Part shown: piece by piece, positions 7,694-13,867 of the stretch
Numbering within the stretch: the first letter of the stretch is position 1
How the letters are laid out: each line of letters begins with the position of its first letter
Origin: an uncultured Clostridia bacterium
GTDB taxonomy: Bacteria; Bacillota; Clostridia; Peptostreptococcales; Anaerovoracaceae
Assembly: GCA_938009115.1 (NCBI GenBank)
Contig: CALLHZ010000012.1
Location: 1 to 24,219 of the forward strand
Reading direction: 5' to 3'
DNA length: 24,219 bases
The notes under the pieces: model-generated
Seen by the model: the letters and a program-made list of their open reading frames with translations, nothing else
Told to the model about the DNA's origin: nothing
Databases searched by the model: none
Made by a program: the position numbers and the translations under genes

Positions 7694-10046
7694 ACCGGAC
7701 CGGGCAGACGCCCCCTTCGCAGCCGTCGTTGCCGATGTCATATTGTGTTTCGATTTTTTCGTACTTGGCGATCAGCGACGGAACAAAAGCGTTCATGGCC
7801 GCCGTTCTCTGCCGGTATTCCTTTTCTGTGATCTCCTCGTAGGGAAGCAGGTCATAGAAATTATCATCATAGGACAGGAAGGACAAGGCCAGGGTATCGT
7901 CCCAGTGCTCAAACACCCATTCTTCGACCTGATCCCATTCGTCGTCCCGGACGTGGACGGTGATAGAACAGTTGTGCTCCACATAGTGATCCATGAACAT
8001 CTTATAGATTTCCAGCTGCTCAATGGCCGACACGTCGCCCTTCAGTTTCCCTTCCGGCGCTTTCACCGGAAACTCCACGACTTTCGTGGAGCAGTTTTCC
8101 AGGGTCTGTCCAACCTCCGGCAGCACCGGGTAACCCAGCTCTTCACAAACCTTTGTAAGGGGATCGTCTGCGGATATACGGATCCTGCGGATGTAGTACG
8201 GGGCATGGGAAAAATGCACGCCGGAGGACACGACGGGGAGCAGGCTCAGCGTTCCCTCGGGTTTGACAGTGGTCGTGAGCAGAGGCCTTGGCAGACCGAG
8301 CTCATCGGCATAGCTGTCGGCAGCCTGCCTCGCTGCAGCCTTCAGCGCCCGGAGCAGTTCTTCCTGTCCGCTGCGATCCAGTCCCGTGGCATTGACCATA
8401 TCCTGCCAGCCGGTGATGGAGCAGCCCAGCAGCTTGTCCCGCTGCTGTACATTGTTCCACTCAGGGATCTCCAGCTCCGTGCAGGTCATGCGATAGCCGG
8501 CTCGCGCCGAAAGGCGCTGGGCCTCCAGCAAACCGGTTCTGTCCAATGTGCCGTCGTCTTTCACAAACGCCTTCACGTTGACCGTGGTCAGGTTGCACAG
8601 CCCTTTGGAGTCCAGCAGGATTTCGGCACAGGGATTGATGCCGTTAAAGTTTGGCCTGCGCCGGGCGCCTGCTTCGGCGTTCACCCAGCCGGGCTCCCCG
8701 GAATACCGCATCTGTGTCAAATGCCAATGAAGCTTCTCTCTTGTCGGTTTCTTTTCATAATAGATGGAATTATTGCTCATCTGGCGATGGGAAAGCTCCG
8801 GATCGATCACCCACTTTTCCCCCGCCTTTTTATACAACTGATTCTTGGCCTGGATGCATTCTTCGTCGTCCGCGTCGATCAGCACGATCTCTGCCGTCCT
8901 GCGCACGCCGCCCACCACCACATTTTCGCCGATGATGTTGGCAATGTCCAGACAATCGATAGGCTGAAGGCGTGTTTTGCCGTCCACCTGCCGGACACCT
9001 GCTTTTTCCACAACTTTTGTGATTTTGGTGAACATGTTTTTCATGCTGGCATGTCCGCTGGCGGTACCGCCGAAGGTACGGAGCTTTTCACCCCGCTCCC
9101 TCACATTGTCATAGTTCAGGATGATCGTCTTGATTTTTCGATACTCTGAACTGTAAAGCACTTTGAAGAAATAGTCCAGCGATTGGACCCACCCTTCCTT
9201 GCTGTCGCCAATGGTAATCTTGACTGTGTCATTGTGAGTAAATTCAAGACTCGTGCTGTCCTGCCGGAGTTCCTTGAGCAGCGGCGTGTAAGATTCGTGG
9301 ATCACCTCGATATCCGTGCGGATGGGCGGGAATTTTGCCACATCGGATTTCAGCACGCGGACGCCCACGCCCGAGCCGACCATCAGCAAATAGAAAACAT
9401 CATGAAAGGAAGCGAAGCTGTCCAGCACCTGGAAGGAACAGTTGAAGTTGCTCATAGGATAGAATTTCGACACATCTGTGGAGCCCACCCAGTAAGTACG
9501 GCCCGACAGGAACTGCTTAAGATTGAAGATGTTGTCGAACAACTTTTCCGCCTCGTCCCTTGGCGTGGGGATGAGACTGCAATTGTACTCCACAGCCCGG
9601 CGGATCGTTTCCCACCAGTATTCCCTGCGGCTCTCGTCCTGCAGCCAGCGGGAATACGTGCGATAGAACACGAAACTGCCCAATTGGTTCATGGGAGACG
9701 GCGCATGCTTATAGGGGCTGATGAAATCTTCTGAAATAATGCGCCCGTCCTGCTTTCTGCGATCGCCCCGGGTCTTGTCCCGTTCATACCGGTAAATAAT
9801 GAACTTTTTTGCCACGTCCTTCCGCTCGCTGGCCATGAGAAAATCTTCCACCAGATCCTGTAGATCCTCGACCTTGATCAGGCGGTTGGAGCGCTCCACC
9901 TGCTTTTCGATGGCCGCCGCGATCCCGCCGGAAAGACTCTCATCCACGCCCAGTCGGGTTTCCTGCATCGCTTTTTCGATGGCTGTCTTGATCTTCGTTG
10001 CGTCGAAGCGCACTTCTGTTCCGTCTCGTTTGATTACCGTCTTCAT
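7692..10046 (-). CDS. nrdJ: Adenosylcobalamin-dependent (class II) ribonucleotide reductase
   Basis: Makes deoxyribonucleotides from ribonucleotides with an adenosylcobalamin-generated thiyl radical, independent of oxygen. The 784-residue monomer begins with an ATP-cone-like allosteric domain (about 1-90, TVIKRDGTEVRFDATKI). The catalytic barrel follows, with C203 (NFNCSF), C473 and E475 in NPCAEI, and C484 in GLCNLTT. C473, E475 and C484 keep the 0/+2/+11 spacing of C408, E410 and C419 in the Lactobacillus leichmannii enzyme. The redox-shuttle pair C776-x4-C781 lies near the C-terminus. It is most like the monomeric triphosphate reductase type. ATG 10046 has GAGGA upstream. Transcription appears to be controlled by NrdR through two boxes over the promoter. 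No cobalamin riboswitch is seen. Confidence 0.95.
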   Translation of the reverse strand: MKTVIKRDGTEVRFDATKIKTAIEKAMQETRLGVDESLSGGIAAAIEKQVERSNRLIKVEDLQDLVEDFLMASERKDVAKKFIIYRYERDKTRGDRRKQDGRIISEDFISPYKHAPSPMNQLGSFVFYRTYSRWLQDESRREYWWETIRRAVEYNCSLIPTPRDEAEKLFDNIFNLKQFLSGRTYWVGSTDVSKFYPMSNFNCSFQVLDSFASFHDVFYLLMVGSGVGVRVLKSDVAKFPPIRTDIEVIHESYTPLLKELRQDSTSLEFTHNDTVKITIGDSKEGWVQSLDYFFKVLYSSEYRKIKTIILNYDNVRERGEKLRTFGGTASGHASMKNMFTKITKVVEKAGVRQVDGKTRLQPIDCLDIANIIGENVVVGGVRRTAEIVLIDADDEECIQAKNQLYKKAGEKWVIDPELSHRQMSNNSIYYEKKPTREKLHWHLTQMRYSGEPGWVNAEAGARRRPNFNGINPCAEILLDSKGLCNLTTVNVKAFVKDDGTLDRTGLLEAQRLSARAGYRMTCTELEIPEWNNVQQRDKLLGCSITGWQDMVNATGLDRSGQEELLRALKAAARQAADSYADELGLPRPLLTTTVKPEGTLSLLPVVSSGVHFSHAPYYIRRIRISADDPLTKVCEELGYPVLPEVGQTLENCSTKVVEFPVKAPEGKLKGDVSAIEQLEIYKMFMDHYVEHNCSITVHVRDDEWDQVEEWVFEHWDDTLALSFLSYDDNFYDLLPYEEITEKEYRQRTAAMNAFVPSLIAKYEKIETQYDIGNDGCEGGVCPVR

Positions 10047-10061
10047 TTTAGTTCCTCTTAC

Positions 10062-10077
10062 TATCTATATATAGGGA
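10062..10077. promoter_or_regulatory. NrdR box, promoter-distal
   Basis: The core CTATATATAG (10065-10074) matches all ten core positions of the NrdR consensus, although the flanks are less conserved. It lies in the nrdJ 5' leader, 31 bases (core to core) from the second box. Three helical turns between boxes is the usual NrdR arrangement. Confidence 0.75.
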
Positions 10078-10092
10078 TGCGTATAATTTCAA

Positions 10093-10108
10093 ACACATTA
10101 TATAGTAT
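10093..10108. promoter_or_regulatory. NrdR box overlapping the nrdJ -10
   Basis: ACACATTATATAGTAT matches 14 of 16 positions of the NrdR consensus (acaCwAtATaTwGtgt). It covers the nrdJ -10 hexamer, so NrdR bound here would block RNA polymerase. NrdR is a zinc-finger/ATP-cone repressor of ribonucleotide reductase genes. Its own gene is not in the window. Confidence 0.8.
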
Positions 10109-10125
10109 CCGCAGTCGCCGGGCAA
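10097..10125 (-). promoter_or_regulatory. Sigma-A promoter of nrdJ
   Basis: On the minus strand TTGCCC (10125-10120) and a perfect TATAAT (10102-10097) are spaced by 17 bases. The -10 is embedded in the NrdR box, and the second box lies just past the expected transcription start. Confidence 0.7.
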
Positions 10126-10149
10126 GGAACAATTTCCATCATTTTTTTC

Positions 10150-10178
10150 TTTACATTTTATGGGCAAACCGATAAAAT
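10150..10178 (+). promoter_or_regulatory. Sigma-A promoter of the GntR regulator
   Basis: TTTACA (10150-10155) and TAAAAT (10173-10178) have a 17-base spacer and match five of six positions each. It is divergent from the nrdJ promoter, with only about 25 bases between the two -35 elements. Confidence 0.65.
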
Positions 10179-10187
10179 TGTATACAA
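10178..10187. promoter_or_regulatory. Candidate GntR/FCD operator
   Basis: TTGTATACAA is a perfect 10-base palindrome immediately after the -10 of the GntR promoter, where a bound repressor would cover the transcription start. The GT-N2-AC core fits the half-site logic of FadR/FCD-subfamily GntR operators. Autoregulation is the simplest reading. I found no second copy in front of the downstream dehydrogenase or dctP genes. Confidence 0.5.
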
Positions 10188-10215
10188 AATAGTGACATTA
10201 CAGAAAGGATCTCTC

Positions 10216-10881
10216 ATGATCACGACGCAAGCCTCGGCAGCCTCCACGATCCTGTCGCTGCCCCAGAATCTGTTCAACCAACTCCGGGACGACATCCTTC
10301 AAGGAAAGATCGGCCCGGGAGAAAAGCTGACCGAACAGCGCATTTGCAAGGAATATAAAGTAAGCCGCACCCCGGTCCGCGAGGCGTTTCAAAAGCTGGA
10401 GCTTGACGGGCTGATCCAGATCATTCCCAACCGGGGCGCCTTTGTGATCGGCTTGTCCCGGCAGGATATCGAAGATATGTACGAACTGCGCAAAGCCTAC
10501 GAAGCCATCGCGGTGCGATGGGCCATCGAGCGCATGACGGACCGGGAGTTCGAAGAGCTGGAAGAAGCCTACGATATCATGGAATTCTACACGCAGAAAG
10601 GCGAAGCGGAAAAGATGCTTCAGATCAATATGCATTTTCATGACCTCATCTACAGCGCCACGAAAAACAGGATGTTGCAGCATGTGCTCAGTTCTTATCA
10701 GATTTATACAAAAAATACCAAGGTCAGCAGTGAATACATCCGGGCTTATCTGGAAGAGGTATTGGAAGAGCATCGCCAGATTTTTCTGGCATTCAAAGCC
10801 AAGGACAAGGAGGCTGCTACCCGGGCGGCCGTTCGGCACATGGAAAACGGCAAACGAAGAGCAGGCTTTGACCTGGACTGA
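10216..10881 (+). CDS. GntR-family transcriptional regulator, FCD (FadR/VanR-like) type
   Basis: A 221-residue ligand-responsive DNA-binding protein, probably controlling the adjacent dehydrogenase/TRAP genes. The N-terminal winged helix (about 15-80) shows the subfamily pattern GEKLTEQRICKEYKVSRTPVREAFQKLELDGLI. The C-terminal FCD helical bundle carries the metal/ligand histidines H142 (in FHDLIYSATKNRML), H186 (EEHRQIF) and H208 (RHMENGK). The usual aspartate four residues before the first histidine appears to be N138. ATG 10216 is chosen over the upstream in-frame start because AAAGGA lies seven bases ahead. Regulators of this class often sense small carboxylates such as sugar acids or amino-acid derivatives, which suits a TRAP neighbour. 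The effector cannot be told from sequence. Confidence 0.9.
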   Translation: MITTQASAASTILSLPQNLFNQLRDDILQGKIGPGEKLTEQRICKEYKVSRTPVREAFQKLELDGLIQIIPNRGAFVIGLSRQDIEDMYELRKAYEAIAVRWAIERMTDREFEELEEAYDIMEFYTQKGEAEKMLQINMHFHDLIYSATKNRMLQHVLSSYQIYTKNTKVSSEYIRAYLEEVLEEHRQIFLAFKAKDKEAATRAAVRHMENGKRRAGFDLD

Positions 10882-10926
10882 CAGCGGAAAATAACAAATG
10901 AATAATAAACGCGCAACAAAAGCACC

Positions 10927-10956
10927 TTGAATAAATCGATCCACCTGTGCTATATT
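10927..10956 (+). promoter_or_regulatory. Promoter of the dehydrogenase-TRAP operon
   Basis: TTGAAT (10927-10932) and TATATT (10951-10956) are spaced by 18 bases, with TGC ahead of the -10 giving an extended -10. The predicted start near 10963 leaves a leader of about 68 bases that contains a hairpin. Confidence 0.6.
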
Positions 10957-10985
10957 CTATCCAGATTATGAAGTTTCCTTCACAA

Positions 10986-11012
10986 TTCCAGCTGCGTCTT
11001 GCCGCGCTGGAA
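10986..11012 (+). promoter_or_regulatory. Leader hairpin before the dehydrogenase gene
   Basis: TTCCAGC (10986-10992) pairs with GCTGGAA (11006-11012). An inner GCG/CGC pair is reached after a one-base bulge, leaving a six-base loop. There is no T-run, so it is not a classical terminator. It ends about six bases before the AAAGG ribosome binding site of the next gene and could affect mRNA stability or initiation. Confidence 0.5.
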
Positions 11013-11029
11013 AAACGAAAGGCCCATCC

Positions 11030-12067
11030 ATGAAAAAAGGTGATTATTTCGGCAGCCACAGAGTCATTGCGCCCAAAGGGCTGCTTCCCCAGGCCGCAGA
11101 TAAGATCGACAACGATCCTGCCATCTGCTCCAACGAGATCCTGATCGACGTGATCGCGCTGCAGCCCACCGCCACAGCCTTCGGCCGCATCAAAAGCGAA
11201 TGCGGCGGCGACAAGGAAAAGATCGCCCGGACCATCCTTGACATCGTCGAGGATCGGGGCAAGTTTCAGGATCCTGTCACCAAATCCGGCGGCATGCTCA
11301 TCGGAAGGATCAAGGAGATCGGCGAAGACCTGAAAGACCGCATTGACGCCAGGCCCGGCGACAAGATCGCCACTCTTGTGTCTCTTTCTTTGACGCCTTT
11401 AAAAATTTACAGGATCGACCGGATCGACACGGATACGGAGCAGGTTTACTGCGAAGCCGATGCCATTCTGTTTGAAAGCGGCATCTTCACTAAAATCCCG
11501 GAAGATCTGGGCGAAGCGCTTTCCCTGGCGATCATGGACGTAGCGGGGGCGCCGGCCCAGGTGGCCGTTAATGCCAAGGCCGGAGACACAGTGGTCGTGG
11601 TCGGCGCAGGCAAAGCCGGACTTCTCTGTCTGGCTGAAGCAAAGAAGCGGGTCGCCCCCACGGGGACAGTCGTTTGCATGGAATATTCTGAAGCTCAGTG
11701 TGAGATCGTCAGAGATCTGGGCATCGCGGATATCGTCATCCAGGCCAACGGGCAAGAACCCCTGGCAAGCTATCAGGCCTACCTGGAAGCCACCGGCGGG
11801 AGACTGGCAGATTTCACGGTCAATACGGTCAATGTTCCCAACACGGAACTGTCCGCCATTCTGGTCACGAAGGATACCGGGAAGATCTATTTCTTCAGCA
11901 TGAGCACCGATTTCGTCAAAGCGTCTCTGGGCGCAGAAGGCGTAAAAAAATACGTACCCATGCTGATCGGAAACGGATACTATCCGGGTCATGCGGAAAT
12001 CACCTTCGATATCATAAGGAACAATCAGAAGGTCCGGGATTATTTTGTTGGAAAATACTGCAGATAA
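11030..12067 (+). CDS. kdd: L-erythro-3,5-diaminohexanoate dehydrogenase-like protein
   Basis: Family members oxidatively deaminate (3S,5S)-3,5-diaminohexanoate to 5-amino-3-oxohexanoate with NAD(P)+ in anaerobic lysine fermentation. The 345-residue length and the whole-length pattern fit Kdd: an N-terminal SHRVIAPKGLLPQ segment, NPVTGSGGMLIG-like QDPVTKSGGMLIG (about 80-92), GDKIATLVSLSLTPL (110-124), AILFESGI (145-152) and DVAGAPAQVA (170-179). The Rossmann loop is GAGKAG (192-197), and IGNGYYPGHAEIT lies near the end. ATG 11030 has AAAGG upstream. No kamA, kamDE, kce or kal gene for the rest of the lysine pathway is present. Its partners are a GntR regulator and a TRAP transporter, so it may act on a related amino acid. 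The family call is fairly secure, the substrate is not. Confidence 0.8.
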   Translation: MKKGDYFGSHRVIAPKGLLPQAADKIDNDPAICSNEILIDVIALQPTATAFGRIKSECGGDKEKIARTILDIVEDRGKFQDPVTKSGGMLIGRIKEIGEDLKDRIDARPGDKIATLVSLSLTPLKIYRIDRIDTDTEQVYCEADAILFESGIFTKIPEDLGEALSLAIMDVAGAPAQVAVNAKAGDTVVVVGAGKAGLLCLAEAKKRVAPTGTVVCMEYSEAQCEIVRDLGIADIVIQANGQEPLASYQAYLEATGGRLADFTVNTVNVPNTELSAILVTKDTGKIYFFSMSTDFVKASLGAEGVKKYVPMLIGNGYYPGHAEITFDIIRNNQKVRDYFVGKYCR

Positions 12068-12095
12068 CTTCCCGGTCAGCCTGAAACGGCCGCAT

Positions 12096-12112
12096 CGCGG
12101 CAACGCGTTTTT
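12096..12112 (+). terminator. Weak GNRA-capped hairpin with U-run (possible attenuator)
   Basis: CGCG-GCAA-CGCG is followed by TTTTT. The stem is only four GC pairs but is capped by a stable GNRA tetraloop and sits between the dehydrogenase gene and dctP. It may terminate part of the transcription. No convincing separate promoter for dctP is visible, so some read-through would be required. Confidence 0.35.
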
Positions 12113-12133
12113 ATATGCCGGCATATACCGGCA
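12112..12133. repeat. Overlapping perfect palindromes upstream of dctP
   Basis: TATATGCCGGCATATA (12112-12127) is a perfect 16-base palindrome. It overlaps a second perfect inverted repeat, TGCCGG-CATATA-CCGGCA (12116-12133). They lie 28 bases before the dctP start. They could be an operator for an unknown regulator, or alternative RNA hairpins with the preceding U-run. The sequence does not resemble the GntR palindrome at 10178. Confidence 0.5.
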
Positions 12134-12160
12134 AGCAGAGTAAGCAGAAGGAGAGAGAAC

Positions 12161-13177
12161 ATGAAAAAAATCATTAGCATTTTGCTTGTGCTGACCATGG
12201 TGTTTGCATTGGCAGGTTGCGGTGGCGGCGGTACCGAGCCCGAAGCCGAGGATACCATCCTCATCCGGATCGGCCACACCGATTCCTCCACCCGCTCAAC
12301 CAACACCGCCGGCCTTTGGCTGGCAGATTACCTCGCGGAAGAAACTGACGGCCGCGTCGTAGTAGAAATGTATCCTGACGGCCAGGCCGGCGACGACCCG
12401 GATATGGCTGCAGGCGTCAAGCTGGGAACCATCGAATTCTACTTCGGTCTGGCCTCTGTCATCTCGGCCATCGCCGGCGAAGAAGCCAGCTGCGTGGACC
12501 TTCCTTATCTGTATCCCACCTACGAAGACTGGATCACCGGAACCTTTGAAAACGGCGGACTGGAACTCTTCAACGCCGCATTGGAAGAAGCCGGCTATAC
12601 CTGCGTGGACATGCTGTACAACGGCATGAGAAACGTCATCAGCAGAGACAAAGTCTATCACAATTCCGAAGACTTTGCCGGCACGAAGATCCGGATCTCC
12701 CAGAATGAACTCAACGTCACTATGTGGCAGGCCATGGGCGCCAACCCCACACCGATGGCATGGGGCGAAGTCGTCACCTCCCTTTCGCAGGGCACCATCG
12801 ATGCGCTGGATCACTCCCTGGGCGTCTTCAATGACTTCAGCCTGTACGAGATGGCTCCTTACGTAACAGTCACCAACCACAGCAGCTCGCCCTACCCGCT
12901 GGTTTGCTCCACGGAATGGCTGGAATCGCTTCCCGAAGATCTGAAGCCCATCATTCTGGACGGCATCCATCAGATGTGCGAGATGCAGAGAGCCGAAGAG
13001 AGAGCCAACGAACTGGCTTATCTGGAGACATTTGAGGCAGCAGGCGCTACTGTTTATACGCTGACAGCAGAAGAATCCGCCGCATTCAAGGAACTCTGCA
13101 AACCCGCTTACGACCTCTGGGCCGAAAAAGTCGGACAGGACGTCATCGACGCCTGGCTGGCCACTTGCCCCGAATAA
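12161..13177 (+). CDS. dctP: TRAP transporter substrate-binding lipoprotein DctP
   Basis: Extracytoplasmic receptor of a tripartite ATP-independent (TRAP) transporter, anchored as a lipoprotein: a Lys-Lys start, a hydrophobic stretch and the lipobox LAGC with C20. A glycine-rich linker follows. The 338-residue protein has the DctP fold markers: an N-terminal IRIGHTDS strand, the VDLPYLYPTYEDW segment and GTKIRIS with R178 at the position of the carboxylate-clamping arginine (R147 in SiaP), then GANPTPMAWGEVVTSLSQGTIDALDH. The family usually has 'vDg-E-N' at this last point, so the ligand side differs somewhat. The conserved arginine argues for a carboxylate substrate. ATG 12161 has GGAGAG eight bases upstream. 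A strong hairpin separates it from dctQ. Confidence 0.92.
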   Translation: MKKIISILLVLTMVFALAGCGGGGTEPEAEDTILIRIGHTDSSTRSTNTAGLWLADYLAEETDGRVVVEMYPDGQAGDDPDMAAGVKLGTIEFYFGLASVISAIAGEEASCVDLPYLYPTYEDWITGTFENGGLELFNAALEEAGYTCVDMLYNGMRNVISRDKVYHNSEDFAGTKIRISQNELNVTMWQAMGANPTPMAWGEVVTSLSQGTIDALDHSLGVFNDFSLYEMAPYVTVTNHSSSPYPLVCSTEWLESLPEDLKPIILDGIHQMCEMQRAEERANELAYLETFEAAGATVYTLTAEESAAFKELCKPAYDLWAEKVGQDVIDAWLATCPE

Positions 13178-13206
13178 TCCTCAACTACATTACGACACAC
13201 AAAAGA

Positions 13207-13236
13207 TCCGGGCCGGAGTACTGTCTCCGGCCCGGA
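13207..13236 (+). promoter_or_regulatory. Strong intercistronic hairpin between dctP and dctQ
   Basis: A perfect 12-base-pair stem, TCCGGGCCGGAG with CTCCGGCCCGGA, encloses a six-base loop (TACTGT). It lies 29 bases after the dctP stop. No T-run follows, so it is unlikely to be an efficient terminator. The likely role is to protect the 3' end of dctP mRNA, allowing more binding protein than permease to be made. Confidence 0.65.
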
Positions 13237-13290
13237 AATACATTATATCCGCTGCAGTTGCAGCAGGATGGAAAGGGAAATGCGGAAGGG

Positions 13291-13310
13291 CCTGCGGGCG
13301 CCTCCGCAGG
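13291..13310 (+). promoter_or_regulatory. Hairpin overlapping the dctQ ribosome binding site
   Basis: CCTGCGG (13291-13297) and CCGCAGG (13304-13310) form a perfect seven-pair stem with a six-base loop. The AGG of the presumed dctQ Shine-Dalgarno (AGGA, 13308-13311) is in the 3' arm, so the hairpin could limit dctQ translation. If dctQ starts further upstream the hairpin would lie inside the coding region. Confidence 0.45.
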
Positions 13311-13318
13311 ATGCAAAA

Positions 13319-13867
13319 ATGAAACCTCGCAAGAGCATCATCGCTGCACTGAATAAAATTGAAGAAGTCACGATCATCGCAATGTTTGCCCTCATGGTGA
13401 TCGTCATTTTCGCCCAGGTCATCATGCGCTATGTGTTCAACGACTCCCTCTACTGGTCGGAGGAACTGGGAAAATTCCTTTTCGTATGGATCTCCTGGCT
13501 GGGCATCAGTCTGGGCGAAAGAGAGGGAGAGCATATCAAGATCACGATGCTCACCGGCAGGCTCCCGTTTAAGAAGGCTCATATCTTCAACGTTATTTCA
13601 TCGTTGATCGTGCTGGCGATCTGTCTCATCACTTTCTACTACAGCGCCAGTCTCGTCATATCTCAGTGGACCACAAAGTATGCGGGGATCGGCATCAGTA
13701 TCTCCTGGGGATATCTTGCCGTCGCCGTGGGGACAGCCCTGATGTCGATTCGGAGCGTCGCTGCGATCCTGAAATCGCTCAAGGCGATCAAAAATGGTCC
13801 CTCAGAAACGGATGCTGAAACTGTTTTGCAGGACGAAATGACCATCGAAAAAGGAGGTGAAGCATAA
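13319..13867 (+). CDS. dctQ: TRAP transporter small permease DctQ
   Basis: Small membrane subunit that joins the DctM permease to the DctP receptor. With the start at ATG 13319 it has 182 residues and four predicted membrane helices (around 15-37, 47-65, 90-110 and 120-145). It carries the family signature RYVFNDSLYWSEELGKFLF followed by VWISWLGISLG. ATG 13319 is chosen because AGGA lies seven bases ahead and the protein then begins at the usual point. In-frame ATGs at 13268 and 13280 would add a charged, Gly/Pro-rich extension and have badly spaced Shine-Dalgarno sequences. The stop overlaps dctM (TAATG). Confidence 0.88.
   Translation: MKPRKSIIAALNKIEEVTIIAMFALMVIVIFAQVIMRYVFNDSLYWSEELGKFLFVWISWLGISLGEREGEHIKITMLTGRLPFKKAHIFNVISSLIVLAICLITFYYSASLVISQWTTKYAGIGISISWGYLAVAVGTALMSIRSVAAILKSLKAIKNGPSETDAETVLQDEMTIEKGGEA

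Noticed and set aside
7743..9149. Plus-strand frame (468 codons) opposite nrdJ
   Set aside because: It is a shadow of nrdJ, whose catalytic cysteines and length are convincing.
10047..10215. Cobalamin riboswitch upstream of nrdJ
   Set aside because: The space is short, AT-rich, shared with a divergent promoter and contains NrdR boxes; no B12-box-like sequence was found.
13207..13236. Transcription terminator after dctP
   Set aside because: The stem is strong but followed by GAAATACATT rather than a T-run, and dctQ/dctM have no visible promoter of their own.
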